From the NCBI RefSeq assembly GCF_003544875.1, contig NZ_CP032094.1, positions 1,488,001 to 1,552,000 on the forward strand: DNA of 64,000 nt, given 5' to 3'. Position numbers and translations under genes: made by a program. Positions 53,233 to 63,141 of the stretch are shown here, piece by piece. Position 1 is the first letter of the stretch. Every line of letters starts with the position of its first letter. The notes under the pieces are model-generated. The model worked only from the letters and a program-made list of their open reading frames with translations, was not told the origin of the DNA and made no database searches. The DNA is from Vibrio alfacsensis. Its GTDB lineage: Bacteria > Pseudomonadota > Gammaproteobacteria > Enterobacterales > Vibrionaceae.

Positions 53233-54477
53233 TTAATTTGACCGTGATGTATTATGCTTCGGCTTACTTTTAAACTGTTTAATACTATTTTTGCCTTGCG
53301 TGCGACGATTCGCTTTTTTGTCACGTGGCGCGCGTTTGCTCTCGCCAGTTGATGGTTTATCCGTCACAGGAAACCCGTCTAGATCTTGTTCAGGTAATGC
53401 ACGTTGAGTCAGGTTGCGAATAGCCGTAAGCGCCTCTATTTCGCCATGGCATACCAATGAGATAGCAACACCTTTCTCACCCGCTCGTGCTGTACGGCCA
53501 ACTCGATGAACATAAGTCTCTGCGTGCATTGGCAACTCAAAGTTAATCACGACTGGCAACTGCTCTATGTGAATACCGCGCGCCAATAGATCGGTGGCAA
53601 TTAGCACCTGTGTTTGCCCAGATTTAAACTGCGCCAGCGCTTCTTCTCGCTCTGCTTGGCTCTTATTACCGTGCAACGCATTGGTTGTGATTCCAGCTTT
53701 GTTCAACTTCTTCGCCAAACCATCAGCGTTCTCTTTCGCGCCAATAAATACTAGTACCTGTGTCCACGTACTTTGCTTGATCAGTTCAATCAACGCTTTG
53801 GTTTTGCTGCCTTTGTTGACGAGATACAGCGTTTCAGCAATATCTTGATTGGTGCTGTTTTCTTGATGCGCTGCAACTTGCTTTGGTGCGTGCATAAGCA
53901 ACTGTGCTTTACTTTTCAACTCATCTGAAAACGTTGCTGAGAACATCGCGGTTTGACGCTGACTTGAAGTTTGCGCCGCAATGTTTTGTACGTCTGGCCA
54001 AAAGCCCATATCCAACAATCGATCCGCTTCATCCAACACAAGGTAATGGATATTGCTCAGCTCCAAACCATTGTTCGCTAAATCAACCAAGCGACCAGTT
54101 GTCGCAACAAGTATATGAGGATTTTCCACAAGTGCTTGTAGTTGCTGCTCTTTATCAACACCACCACACAAACACACCGCGTTAAGACCAAGAGATTGAC
54201 CAACTTGATTAATCGCCTCGCTCACTTGTGTCGCCAGCTCGCGCGTTGGTACTAGAATCAGCGCTTTTTGCTCTGGGTTTACACTTAGTTTTTCTAACAA
54301 AGGCAAACCATAAGCAAGGGTTTTGCCGCTGCCTGTGTTCGCTAATGCCAATACATCATTGCCACTGAGTAACTCAGGAATGGCCAAAGCTTGAATATCC
54401 GTTGGTTTCTTGAAGTCTTTTGGCAGTGCGTGAATCAGCTCTGAACTCAGTGAAAGAGTAGAAAATGGCATTAGCAT
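53233..54477 (-). CDS. DEAD-box RNA helicase (RhlE-like)
   Basis: 414-aa ATP-dependent RNA helicase. Core motifs in order: Q motif (KPTDIQALAIPELLSGND), motif I ANTGSGKT, Ia PTRELA, Ib TTGRL, II DEAD, III SAT, IV VLVFIGA, V ATDLLARGIH and VI HRVGRTARAG. The basic C-terminal tail (about 365-414, rich in K, R, N) likely binds RNA. Such helicases act in ribosome assembly or RNA turnover, often in the cold. No neighbour helps to define the target. An in-frame ATG two codons downstream is an alternative start. Confidence 0.92.
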   Translation of the reverse strand: MLMPFSTLSLSSELIHALPKDFKKPTDIQALAIPELLSGNDVLALANTGSGKTLAYGLPLLEKLSVNPEQKALILVPTRELATQVSEAINQVGQSLGLNAVCLCGGVDKEQQLQALVENPHILVATTGRLVDLANNGLELSNIHYLVLDEADRLLDMGFWPDVQNIAAQTSSQRQTAMFSATFSDELKSKAQLLMHAPKQVAAHQENSTNQDIAETLYLVNKGSKTKALIELIKQSTWTQVLVFIGAKENADGLAKKLNKAGITTNALHGNKSQAEREEALAQFKSGQTQVLIATDLLARGIHIEQLPVVINFELPMHAETYVHRVGRTARAGEKGVAISLVCHGEIEALTAIRNLTQRALPEQDLDGFPVTDKPSTGESKRAPRDKKANRRTQGKNSIKQFKSKPKHNTSRSN

Positions 54478-54626
54478 GGCCCTTTATGTGGTAGCAGTGA
54501 AAGCAAAAATCCCCAAGCTATAGCAAGAAGCTGAGGATAAGACGCGGTAAAATCGCAGGCGCGGACTTTACCACAATCTTTTTTATGAACCATCCAATTT
54601 TATGCCAGACCATTCGACATGAAACA

Positions 54627-55169
54627 CTACTTCGATGGTTGATAAGTGCCTCGGATTGGGTAGTTGTTCTCAGGGTTTCGAATGAATGCAATACCGGAAA
54701 GCAGCACATTTAATTCTGGACGAACAAATGGACCGTTCGAGATATCAATAATTTGAACTCGACCTTGATCATTAACCACAAACAAACCCGGCTCAGCAAA
54801 CAAATGGTCCGTTTCTTTTTCTGAACGCGGCTCTGAGATATACAGACCAAGGGTTTGCATCTGTTCAACACTCAATCCGTAAGCAATAGGAAAGCTCACC
54901 GAGATCTGCTCCATATGTTTCGCAACCTGCTCTTTGCTGTCCGCTGATACCGCCACAATATCAACACCAATTTCTAAGAACTTCGCTTTAAGCCCTTCTA
55001 ACTCATTCAAGTAGCGTGTGCATAGTGGGCAATGTTTGCCTCGATACACCACCACTAATCGCCAAGTAGCTGGCTCAGATGGCTGACCCACCTCAATAGT
55101 ATTGCCATCAAAGGTTGGCAAAGAAATAGACGGAAATAAATCACCTGCGTTGAATTTGTTCATTGTCAT
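54627..55169 (-). CDS. Peroxiredoxin-like (AhpC/TSA) protein
   Basis: 180-aa thioredoxin-fold protein with a peroxidase-type CxxC-like site, RGKHCPLCTRYLNELEG (about 45-60), as in the peroxiredoxin-like DUF899/AhpC-TSA group. It probably reduces peroxides or disulfides in the cytoplasm. I use the ATG at 55169, with AAGGA 7 nt upstream; longer readings would run into the preceding gene. It lies 104 bp after an NTF2-like gene on the same strand with a divergent LysR gene, so the three may form one stress or detoxification unit. Confidence 0.85.
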   Translation of the reverse strand: MTMNKFNAGDLFPSISLPTFDGNTIEVGQPSEPATWRLVVVYRGKHCPLCTRYLNELEGLKAKFLEIGVDIVAVSADSKEQVAKHMEQISVSFPIAYGLSVEQMQTLGLYISEPRSEKETDHLFAEPGLFVVNDQGRVQIIDISNGPFVRPELNVLLSGIAFIRNPENNYPIRGTYQPSK

Positions 55170-55272
55170 TTTAGAATCCTTAATGATGTAAATAACCAGA
55201 GCCATGATGCATGAAACATAAGGCATGAATTGAGTGGTAACATCGCATGCCTTATTCATCAGACCGGAGTGA

Positions 55273-55806
55273 TTACGAAAGGTATTCGTAACTTTCATCA
55301 GATTTATTGCGTTTGCCTACATATTTATCTTCAAAATCAGGAGACCAAACTGCGCTCGTATCTTGGTTTTGGTTCCAATCGAAAGCGGTAAAGCGATGAA
55401 TCATTTTCCAAACGCCGTCTCGACGCTCAAAACGGTACAGGTGACGACCACCTAAAATACCCTCTTTGTCTACGCCATCTTCTTCATGGACATGATATGC
55501 CCACACATAACTCTCTGCGGTTGCTGTATCACCATCGACTTTGATGAGAACGTTGCTGATACGATGCTGCGTAATTTTGATGGCTTCGAACCCTTTCATT
55601 GCGGGTTCAACAAATGCGTGTGCGTTGTCATTATAGAAGAACAAATCTGGAAAGATCGGATCTTGGTGATCTTCAATAGCATCTTCCCAGTAAGTAGATT
55701 TCATCAACTCTGCGTCCATACGATCTAAAGAACGAGCATGACGAAAAATCACTTCTGTAATGTCTTGTTTATCGATCAGTAGTTGTAGTTTTTGTTGCAT
55801 ATCCAC
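55273..55806 (-). CDS. SnoaL/NTF2-like family protein
   Basis: 177-aa protein with the NTF2-like cone fold seen in SnoaL-like polyketide cyclases and ring-hydroxylating dioxygenase beta subunits: DITEVIFRHARSLDRMDAELMKSTYWEDA at the start and GGRHLYRFERRDGVWKMIHRFTAFDWN near the end are typical. The Asp and His of the active site are present, but the substrate is not known. It is first of two genes on this strand and is divergent from a LysR regulator that likely controls it. No dioxygenase alpha subunit is nearby, so the SnoaL-like call is preferred. Confidence 0.8.
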   Translation of the reverse strand: MDMQQKLQLLIDKQDITEVIFRHARSLDRMDAELMKSTYWEDAIEDHQDPIFPDLFFYNDNAHAFVEPAMKGFEAIKITQHRISNVLIKVDGDTATAESYVWAYHVHEEDGVDKEGILGGRHLYRFERRDGVWKMIHRFTAFDWNQNQDTSAVWSPDFEDKYVGKRNKSDESYEYLS

Positions 55807-55955
55807 GAGTGCCTCCAGTGGCTATCTAATCTTAGTAATTCTTTAGTATTGCGTTGTCTTACGGCTTGATATGGATAATAGAACCAAACAAAAACGACTG
55901 AAACTAGGCTATAATGACTAGTATCTATTCAAATTTGGAATAATTGAGAACACTA

Positions 55956-56843
55956 ATGGACCAACTAAGCGCAATGCGTGCATTTGTTCGAGTGGTACAG
56001 ACAGGCAGCTTTTCTGCCACGGGTCGTGAGATGAATACCTCACAAACGACAATCAGCAAAAAAGTCGCAGCGTTAGAGAAAAAAATCGGCGTCAAACTTC
56101 TTGCTCGAAGCAGTCGCGATCATGCTTTAACGCCAGCGGGCGCGAAGTATTATCAAACTTGTGTAGATATTTTAGGTGAACTGGATGAAGCCGAAACTGA
56201 GGCAAGATCGGAGGTGGCTTCTCCGCAAGGAACAGTTCGTATCTCTGCACCCGTTGCGTTTGGTCGCATTCTGCTTGCACCCATCATGGCTGAGTTTTTC
56301 CAGCGCTATCCTGATATCAAAGTGGATTTACGACTCAGTGACCGACACACAGACTTGATCAGCGATGGCATTGACGTGGCAATTCGAGCGAGACAACTAG
56401 AAGATTCAACGCTGGTTGCACGCCATTTATTTGATAACCCGATGTTAGTCTTAGCGGCTCCGAGTTATTTAGACAGAAATGGAACCCCGAAAAAACCAGA
56501 TGATCTGACACAACACAACTGTTTGATCTATTCTGGCATGCAAGAGGTCAATATTTGGCGTTTTACAAAAGAAGATAAAGAACACTCGGTGGCGGTTAGT
56601 GGTAACTTTCAAAGTGACAACGGCGATGTGCTGTTAGAAGTCGCACTCACTGGAATGGGTATAGTGATATTACCCATTTGGATGGTGGAATCGCACATTA
56701 AGGCGGGCCGACTCAAGCAAATCATGAGTGATTATTTAGGACAAAACTTGCCTTTCAATGCCGTGTACTTACAAAGCCGATATACGCCTCTTAAAGTTCG
56801 CTGCTTGATTGATTATCTGAAAGACAAACTGCCCAGCACTTAA
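55956..56843 (+). CDS. LysR-family regulator
   Basis: 295-aa LysR protein of the CrgA/AaeR-like group: HTH MDQLSAMRAFVRVVQTGSFSATGREMNTSQTTISKKVAALEKKIGVKLL at the N-terminus and an effector domain (PQGTVRISAPVAFGRILLAPIMAEF). The ATG at 55956 is chosen over the TTG at 55944. It is divergent from the SnoaL-like and peroxiredoxin-like genes across 150 bp, the standard arrangement for a LysR target. The inducer is unknown. Confidence 0.9.
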   Translation: MDQLSAMRAFVRVVQTGSFSATGREMNTSQTTISKKVAALEKKIGVKLLARSSRDHALTPAGAKYYQTCVDILGELDEAETEARSEVASPQGTVRISAPVAFGRILLAPIMAEFFQRYPDIKVDLRLSDRHTDLISDGIDVAIRARQLEDSTLVARHLFDNPMLVLAAPSYLDRNGTPKKPDDLTQHNCLIYSGMQEVNIWRFTKEDKEHSVAVSGNFQSDNGDVLLEVALTGMGIVILPIWMVESHIKAGRLKQIMSDYLGQNLPFNAVYLQSRYTPLKVRCLIDYLKDKLPST

Positions 56844-56860
56844 CGGCTCTCTTCGTATAA

Positions 56861-56890
56861 AAAGCGCAGAGCCGAAACTCTGCGCTTTTA
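56861..56890. terminator. Bidirectional terminator between the LysR gene and uxuA
   Basis: Perfect 12-bp stem AAAAGCGCAGAG / CTCTGCGCTTTT, 6-nt loop, flanked by A and T. It ends both convergent genes. Confidence 0.9.
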
Positions 56891-56914
56891 AAAGTAGTTT
56901 TACATTGTAAATCG

Positions 56915-58102
56915 TTACTTGGTGTAGAACGCACGCTTCAGTGCCATTTCTAAACCACGCACTTCAGCAAGGCCTTTCAAGCGACCGATAGCCGAGTAAC
57001 CAGGGTTAGTCTTTTTCTTCAAATCATCCAGCATTTGGTGACCATGGTCGGGACGCATTGGAATCAAACGATGATTGCCTGCCTCAGCACGGCGCTGCTC
57101 TTCATCCAGAATCGCCATTACCACGTTGTACATATCCACATCGCCATCAAGGTGCGCCGCTTCATGGAATGTCATCGGGTTGCTTTCTTCACGCTTGGTT
57201 GAACGCAAGTGAGTGAAGTAAACACGGTCACCGTGTTTTTTGATCATTTTCACGAGGTCGTTATCGCCGCGAACGCCGTAAGAGCCAGTACACATGGTCA
57301 AACCATTCATCTTGCTTGGCACTTTTTCTGTCAACCAGTCGATGTCTTCGATGGTTGAAACAATGCGCGGCAAGCCAAGAATTGGACGCGGTGGATCGTC
57401 TGGGTGCACCGCAAGCTTCAAGCCATGCGCTTCACACACTGGCACCAATTCTGCTAAGAAATGTGCCATATGTTCACGCAGCTTATCTTTACTGATACCA
57501 GCGTAGCGATCAAGTTGCGCTTGGAACTCTTCTAGCGTGTACCCCTCTTCTGCACCCGGCAAACCCGCGATAATGTTGCTTGTCAGCTGCTGGATTTGCT
57601 CCGCCGTCATGTTGTTAAAGTATTCCAGCGCCTGCGCTTGTTCAGCTTCGGTGTAATCCGCTTGTGCGCCAGGGCGCTTGAGAATGTGTAGCTCAAATGC
57701 CGCAAATGCAATTTGGTCAAAGCGTAGTGCTCGTGAACCATCTGGCATTTCAAATTCTAGGTCCGTGCGCGTCCAGTCCAGTACAGGCATAAAGTTATAG
57801 CATACTGTGTCGATACCACATTCAGCTAGGTTACGTAGCGTTTGCTTGTAGTTATCGATCCATTGTTGGAAGTTGCCCGTCTGAGTTTTAATTTCTTCGT
57901 GAACAGGAACACTTTCAACCACTGACCACGTTAAGCCTTTCTCTTCAATGATGGCTTTACGTTTTAAAATCTCTTCTTTTGACCACACTTCACCATTTGG
58001 AATGTGGTGCAAAGCATTCACAATGCCAGTTGCGCCAGCTTGACGAATATCGTCTAGCGACACAGGGTCATTCGGGCCGTACCAACGCCAAGTTTGTTCC
58101 AT
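56915..58102 (-). CDS. uxuA: Mannonate dehydratase
   Basis: 395-aa TIM-barrel enzyme that turns D-mannonate into 2-keto-3-deoxygluconate in glucuronate catabolism. Recognisable stretches: [63 protein letters not shown] and [11 protein letters not shown], containing metal-binding His/Asp residues. Length equals that of E. coli UxuA. It is divergent from uxuB across a 422-bp control region with UxuR/ExuR-type palindromes. Confidence 0.95.
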   Translation of the reverse strand: MEQTWRWYGPNDPVSLDDIRQAGATGIVNALHHIPNGEVWSKEEILKRKAIIEEKGLTWSVVESVPVHEEIKTQTGNFQQWIDNYKQTLRNLAECGIDTVCYNFMPVLDWTRTDLEFEMPDGSRALRFDQIAFAAFELHILKRPGAQADYTEAEQAQALEYFNNMTAEQIQQLTSNIIAGLPGAEEGYTLEEFQAQLDRYAGISKDKLREHMAHFLAELVPVCEAHGLKLAVHPDDPPRPILGLPRIVSTIEDIDWLTEKVPSKMNGLTMCTGSYGVRGDNDLVKMIKKHGDRVYFTHLRSTKREESNPMTFHEAAHLDGDVDMYNVVMAILDEEQRRAEAGNHRLIPMRPDHGHQMLDDLKKKTNPGYSAIGRLKGLAEVRGLEMALKRAFYTK

Positions 58103-58164
58103 ATCGATACCTTTTCTTATTACTATTCAACATGGAGAAGAGTTATGCCTACCGCATAGTTGAC

Positions 58165-58447
58165 AATGGTATACCAATAACAACATCCCCAAAACATGAA
58201 GCAAATACTGATGCTTGACCTACATTGAGTCAAACACCAACATACAATTGATTGACCAAAATCACGAAAAACACCCCAATTTTGGCATACCAAAGCATTT
58301 GTGATCACAATCACGCATACCAAAACCAATTTAAACTTATAATAGCGATGACTGATTTTGTTGCGCAAAACCTGCACAATCAAAGATGACACTACTTATA
58401 GCCCTAATGACAGATACTGGTTTCAACTTATTTTTGGTAAACCAATT
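58165..58447. promoter_or_regulatory. UxuR/ExuR-type operators and CRP site between uxuA and uxuB
   Basis: Three palindromes resemble the UxuR/ExuR consensus (ATTGGTATACCAAT): AATGGTATACCAAT 58165-58178, TTTTGGCATACCAAA 58280-58294 and TTTTGGTAAACCAATT 58432-58447; a half-site ATACCAAAACCAA lies near 58318. A CRP-like site TGTGA-N6-TCACG is at 58300-58315, beside the second palindrome. This fits hexuronate induction and catabolite control of both divergent units. The regulator gene is not in the window. Confidence 0.75.
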
Positions 58448-58524
58448 ATTAAAAGGCGCTTAACAAACAGATTTAGGGCACTTTGGCACCGTTAACTGCT
58501 TGCCGTGCTTAGATGGAGAACACA

Positions 58525-59985
58525 ATGACCACGCTTTCTACCGACCGTTTTACTCAATTACCTCAACCTACGTACTCACGTTCTCAGCTCAAGAGTCGTA
58601 TCGTTCATTTAGGTTTTGGTGCATTCCATCGAGCACACCAAGCGCTGTTCACCAATGAAATGCTCGAAAAAACTGGCAGTGATTGGGGGATTTGTGAGAT
58701 CAACTTATTTGGTGGTGAAGACCTCATCACACAACTAAGAGCACAAGACCACCTATACACCGTTGCAGAAAAAGGCGCAAAATCAACAGAAGTAAAATTG
58801 ATTGGAGCGGTAACAGAGTCCCTACACCCGGCACTTGATGGCAAAGAAGCCGTTTTGAATAAAATGGTCGAAGAGCAAGTTGCTATCGTATCAATGACCA
58901 TCACTGAAAAAGGTTATTGTGCGGACCCTGCAACAGGTCGATTAGATAAAACAAATGCCCTCATCCAACAGGATTTAGAAACGCCTCACTCTCCGAGTTC
59001 AGCAATTGGTTACATCGTCGAAGCGTTAAGATTGCGCAAACAAGCAGGGCTCAAACCATTTACCGTCATGTCGTGCGATAACGTTCAAGAGAACGGACAC
59101 GTCGCAAGAGCCGCAATCCTAGATTTCGCCTACCTAATCGATACAGACTTAGCAGGCTGGATTGAAGCAAACGTAACGTTTCCATGCACGATGGTAGACC
59201 GTATTGTTCCTGCGGCTACGCCAGAAACCCTCAAAGAAATCGCCCATCTTGTTGGTCACGAAGATCCATGTGGCATTGCTTGTGAGCCGTTCCGTCAATG
59301 GGTTATCGAAGACAATTTTGTAAATGGACGTCCAGCTTGGAACGTGGCAGGTGCAGAGTTCGTTACTGATGTCGTGCCTTTTGAAGAAATGAAACTTCGC
59401 ATGCTTAATGGTAGCCATTCGTTTTTGGCATATCTAGGCTACTTAGGTGGTTACGAGCACATCTCTGATACGATGACCAATGATAACTATCGCAAAGCGG
59501 CGCTCGATATGATGCTAAAAGCACAAGCACCGACACTATCTATGCCAGAGGGAACGGACTTAACCGCTTACGCAAAACTATTGATTGAGCGATTTACTAA
59601 CCCAAGTTTAAAACATCAAACTTGGCAAATCGCCATGGACGGGAGCCAAAAAATTCCTCAGCGTATGGGCGGTTCATTGCGTTTCCACCTTGCAAACCAT
59701 AGCGACTATCGCTGGCTTGCAATGGGTATAGCAGGATGGATGCGTTACATCGCGGGTGTCGATGAAAAAGGTCAAGAGATCGATGTTAGAGACCCAATGA
59801 GTGACAAATTCAAAGCGATTTTCACACAGCATGGCATTGAAACTGGCGCAGTAAAAGAGCTTCTGGCTATTGAGTCAATCTTCGGTACGGATCTCATTCA
59901 AAATGAAAACTTCGTCAAAGAGGTTACCAAAGCGTTCCAACTGATCCTAACCAAAGGCGCACGTGCTGCCGTTGCTTCTCTTTAA
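58525..59985 (+). CDS. uxuB: Fructuronate reductase (mannitol dehydrogenase family)
   Basis: 486-aa NAD-dependent polyol dehydrogenase. It has an N-terminal Rossmann domain (SRIVHLGFGAFHRAHQALF) and a C-terminal domain with the family Lys in MKLRMLNGSHSFLAYLGYLGG. In this operon it would convert fructuronate to mannonate (UxuB) rather than act on mannitol or tagaturonate. I use the ATG at 58525, with GGAG 6 nt upstream. It is the first gene of the plus-strand hexuronate operon. UxaB/UxuB roles cannot be separated by sequence alone, but uxuA next door favours UxuB. Confidence 0.88.
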   Translation: MTTLSTDRFTQLPQPTYSRSQLKSRIVHLGFGAFHRAHQALFTNEMLEKTGSDWGICEINLFGGEDLITQLRAQDHLYTVAEKGAKSTEVKLIGAVTESLHPALDGKEAVLNKMVEEQVAIVSMTITEKGYCADPATGRLDKTNALIQQDLETPHSPSSAIGYIVEALRLRKQAGLKPFTVMSCDNVQENGHVARAAILDFAYLIDTDLAGWIEANVTFPCTMVDRIVPAATPETLKEIAHLVGHEDPCGIACEPFRQWVIEDNFVNGRPAWNVAGAEFVTDVVPFEEMKLRMLNGSHSFLAYLGYLGGYEHISDTMTNDNYRKAALDMMLKAQAPTLSMPEGTDLTAYAKLLIERFTNPSLKHQTWQIAMDGSQKIPQRMGGSLRFHLANHSDYRWLAMGIAGWMRYIAGVDEKGQEIDVRDPMSDKFKAIFTQHGIETGAVKELLAIESIFGTDLIQNENFVKEVTKAFQLILTKGARAAVASL

Positions 59986-60035
59986 TTCAATAAGCCCAAG
60001 CGGAAGCCTTATTTCGCTTGGGCTGGAGCCCCAAT

Positions 60036-61457
60036 ATGAAAACCTTTTTATGTGAAGACTTTCTACTAGATACAGACGTCGCACGTGATCTTTACCACAA
60101 CCATGCCAAACACCTGCCAATTTATGATTACCATTGTCATCTAAACCCAAAAGATGTGGCTGAAGACCGCCAATTTGAGAACCTTAGCCAAATTTGGTTA
60201 GAGGGCGATCACTACAAATGGCGTGCGATGCGAGCGGCAGGTGTATCAGAATCTCTGATCACCGGTGATGCGTCAGATTTAGACAAGTTTCAAGCATGGG
60301 CTAAAACGGTTCCACAAACCTTAGGTAACCCTTTATATCACTGGACTCACCTTGAACTTAGACGTCCTTTTGGCATCTCTGGTGTTTTGTTCGGCCCAGA
60401 AAGCGCTGATTCAATTTGGCATCATGGTAATGAGTTGCTGCAATCCTCTGACTTCTCAGCTCGTGGCATCATGAAGCAAATGAACGTCGTCATGGCAGGC
60501 ACAACCGACGATCCAATCCATACCTTAGAGCACCATAAAGCCATCGCCGAAGACACGACCTTTGACGTGGAAGTTGCACCAAGTTGGCGCCCAGACCGCG
60601 CATTCAAAATTGAATTGGCAGGGTTCAATGAATACATGGCATTACTAGGTGAGAGTGCTGATATTGAGATCCAATGCTTTTCTGATCTACTGAAAGCTCT
60701 TGAAGTTCGACTAGATTACTTTGCTCATCATGGCTGTCGCGCTGCCGATCATGGCATAGAAGTGGTTCGTTACGCTTCGATTCCTAGTGAAAGCACTCTC
60801 GACACTATTTTGAGCCGTCGCCTCAACGAGCAAGCGCTGACAGAGCAGGAAATTGATCAGTTCACAACTGCCGTTCAAGTCTGGCTAGGAAAACAGTACG
60901 CAAAACGCGGCTGGGTGATGCAATTACATATTGGTGCTCAGCGCAACAACAGCTCCCGCATGTTTCAGTTACTTGGGGCTGACGCTGGGTTTGATTCTAT
61001 CGGTGATCGCCCTTTTGCATTCGAACTGGCACACATTCTCGATGACATGGATCAAACTAATGAACTGCCTAAAACTATCCTGTACTGCTTAAACCCACGC
61101 GATAATGAAATGATGGCGACCATGATTGGTAATTTCCAAGGTGGCGGCATTGCAGGAAAAGTGCAGTTTGGCTCTGGCTGGTGGTTTAACGATCAAAAAG
61201 ACGGCATGGAGAGACAAATGCAGCAGCTGTCTCAACTAGGATTGCTTAGCCAATTCGTTGGTATGCTGACAGACTCCCGTTCATTTTTATCGTACACGCG
61301 CCATGAATACTTCCGCCGTATTCTGTGTAATATGATTGGGCAATGGGTCGCAAAAGGCGAAGCGCCAAACGATGCCCAACTTCTTAGCCAAATGGTTGAA
61401 AATGTTTGTTATTTCAATGCGAAACGTTACTTTACGTTACCAGGAGAGCAAGCATGA
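60036..61457 (+). CDS. uxaC: Glucuronate (uronate) isomerase
   Basis: 473-aa amidohydrolase-fold isomerase that converts D-glucuronate to D-fructuronate and D-galacturonate to tagaturonate, the entry step of the pathway. It has the metal-binding HxH (YDYHCHLNP, about 33-37) and typical stretches [14 protein letters not shown] and [21 protein letters not shown] use ATG 60036 (MKTFLCEDF), with GGAG 7 nt upstream, not the upstream TTG. It lies 50 bp after uxuB; its stop overlaps the kdgK start by 4 bp (ATGA). Confidence 0.95.
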   Translation: MKTFLCEDFLLDTDVARDLYHNHAKHLPIYDYHCHLNPKDVAEDRQFENLSQIWLEGDHYKWRAMRAAGVSESLITGDASDLDKFQAWAKTVPQTLGNPLYHWTHLELRRPFGISGVLFGPESADSIWHHGNELLQSSDFSARGIMKQMNVVMAGTTDDPIHTLEHHKAIAEDTTFDVEVAPSWRPDRAFKIELAGFNEYMALLGESADIEIQCFSDLLKALEVRLDYFAHHGCRAADHGIEVVRYASIPSESTLDTILSRRLNEQALTEQEIDQFTTAVQVWLGKQYAKRGWVMQLHIGAQRNNSSRMFQLLGADAGFDSIGDRPFAFELAHILDDMDQTNELPKTILYCLNPRDNEMMATMIGNFQGGGIAGKVQFGSGWWFNDQKDGMERQMQQLSQLGLLSQFVGMLTDSRSFLSYTRHEYFRRILCNMIGQWVAKGEAPNDAQLLSQMVENVCYFNAKRYFTLPGEQA

Positions 61458-62392
61458 AACGCATCGCGATTATAGGAGAGTGCATGATCGAGTTAAATGG
61501 TGAACCATTTGGCTCTATGCTGCAGTCCTACGGCGGAGACTCACTCAACACTGCCGTTTACTTGGCCCGAACAACAAACAAGCAGATCGACATTCAATAT
61601 GTTTCAGCACTTGGACAGGATGCCGTAAGTCAAGGAATGCTAGAGCGTTGGAAAAGCGAAAACATCAATACTGATTTGGTCTTGCGTGATGATAAACGCC
61701 AACCAGGACTATACCTGATTCAACTCGATAGCAAGGGAGAGAGAACTTTCCTTTACTGGCGCAATCAGTCGGCGGCTCGACACTTACTCCAACATCCAGA
61801 TTTTTCAAAAGTTGAGCAAGCACTCTCTCACGTCGATATGGTGTACTTAAGTGGCATCAGTTTGGCGATTTTACCACGTGATGATCGCACGCGTTTGATT
61901 GGCTTGTTGACTCAACTTCAGTCACAGGGCATCGAAATCGCCTTTGACACCAATTATCGACCAGCCCTTTGGGAGAATGCGGAAGAGGCTCGATATTTCT
62001 ATCGCCAAATCTTCTCTATCACCGACCTTGCTTTAGTCACAAACGACGATGAACAAGCACTCTGGGGCGACAGCGATGAAAATGCTTCACTACAACGATT
62101 GAAGCAACAAGGCGTAAAGCAGGTCGCTCTTAAAATGGGTGCGAAAGGCAATATTTACTGCAATTTCAAGACCAATGAAACGTTAGAAATTCCGACTCAG
62201 CCAGTGAAACAAGTGGTCGATACGACGTCCGCCGGTGACTCATTTAATGCTGGCTTCTTGGCTGGTTGGCTATTAAACCAATCACCAAGTATGTGTTCAA
62301 AGCAAGGGCATCTGCTTGCTGGACTCGTGATTCAGCATAAGGGCGCTATTATTCCAACTGACACCATGAAACATATTCAGTTTTCTCTTTGA
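61454..62392 (+). CDS. kdgK: 2-keto-3-deoxygluconate kinase
   Basis: 312-aa PfkB-family sugar kinase. N-terminal [13 protein letters not shown] and [14 protein letters not shown], and C-terminal [18 protein letters not shown] (catalytic Asp and anion hole), are the PfkB signatures. It phosphorylates KDG to KDPG. The ATG at 61454 overlaps the uxaC stop. Length and context fit KdgK; eda follows 19 bp downstream to finish the path. Confidence 0.93.
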   Translation: MKRIAIIGECMIELNGEPFGSMLQSYGGDSLNTAVYLARTTNKQIDIQYVSALGQDAVSQGMLERWKSENINTDLVLRDDKRQPGLYLIQLDSKGERTFLYWRNQSAARHLLQHPDFSKVEQALSHVDMVYLSGISLAILPRDDRTRLIGLLTQLQSQGIEIAFDTNYRPALWENAEEARYFYRQIFSITDLALVTNDDEQALWGDSDENASLQRLKQQGVKQVALKMGAKGNIYCNFKTNETLEIPTQPVKQVVDTTSAGDSFNAGFLAGWLLNQSPSMCSKQGHLLAGLVIQHKGAIIPTDTMKHIQFSL

Positions 62393-62411
62393 TATTAATA
62401 GGATTTAAACA

Positions 62412-63038
62412 ATGAAAACCATCGCAGAGCAACTTGCAGAAATAAAAGTGATTCCTGTTATTGCCATTGACCGTGCAGAAGACATCATCCCATTGGGTAA
62501 AGCACTGGCTGAAAATGGCCTACCTGCGGCAGAAATCACCTTTCGCTCAGATGCCGCGGCAGAAGCTATTCGCCTACTCAGAGAGGCGCAACCTGACATG
62601 TTAATTGGTGCAGGTACCGTGCTCAATAAAGAACAAGCCATTGCAGCCAAAGAAGCAGGCGCGACTTTTGTTGTTTCTCCGGGTTTAAACCCAAACACAG
62701 TGAAAGCATGTCAAGAAATCGGCATTGAAATCGTCCCGGGCGTAAACAACCCAAGTGCGGTTGAAGCAGCGCTAGAACTCGGCCTTACTACGGTTAAGTT
62801 CTTCCCTGCGGAGGCATCTGGCGGCATCAATATGCTGAAATCGCTTTTAGCGCCTTACACGCAAATTCAAGTGATGCCTACAGGCGGGATTAATCCTAAC
62901 AACGTCAATGATTACCTTAGCCTTGAACGTGTCGTAGCTTGTGGTGGCACGTGGATGGTAGACAAAGCGCTGATCAATGAAGGTCGCTGGGATGAGATTG
63001 CCCGACTCACTCGTGAGGCAGCAGATTTGGTTGCTTAA
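62412..63038 (+). CDS. eda: KDPG/KHG aldolase
   Basis: 208-aa class I aldolase that splits KDPG to pyruvate and glyceraldehyde 3-phosphate. Glu in EITFRS (about 41), IGAGTVLNKEQ, and the Schiff-base Lys in TVKFFPAEASGG (about 130) are intact; MPTGGINPNNV binds phosphate. It is the last enzyme of the hexuronate path in this operon. AGGA precedes the ATG. A weak hairpin after the gene may reduce read-through into the next gene. Confidence 0.96.
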   Translation: MKTIAEQLAEIKVIPVIAIDRAEDIIPLGKALAENGLPAAEITFRSDAAAEAIRLLREAQPDMLIGAGTVLNKEQAIAAKEAGATFVVSPGLNPNTVKACQEIGIEIVPGVNNPSAVEAALELGLTTVKFFPAEASGGINMLKSLLAPYTQIQVMPTGGINPNNVNDYLSLERVVACGGTWMVDKALINEGRWDEIARLTREAADLVA

Positions 63039-63099
63039 TCCGCATCAATAATAACGTTAATCTCGTTCTATTGGATTTTATACTTTCCTTTCAATTCCA

Positions 63100-63130
63100 A
63101 GGCTTCCTCATGCAGGAGGCCTTTCTTGTA
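63100..63130 (+). terminator. Weak hairpin after eda
   Basis: AAGGC-TTCCTC pairing with GGAGG-CCTT around ATGCA, followed by TCTTGT. It is a possible partial terminator between eda and the next gene. Confidence 0.45.
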
Positions 63131-63141
63131 AAAGAAAACAC

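Noticed and set aside
54627-55298. Longer peroxiredoxin start at 55298
   Set aside because: The added residues overlap the SnoaL-like gene and include no family sequence; ATG 55169 has a good ribosome site.
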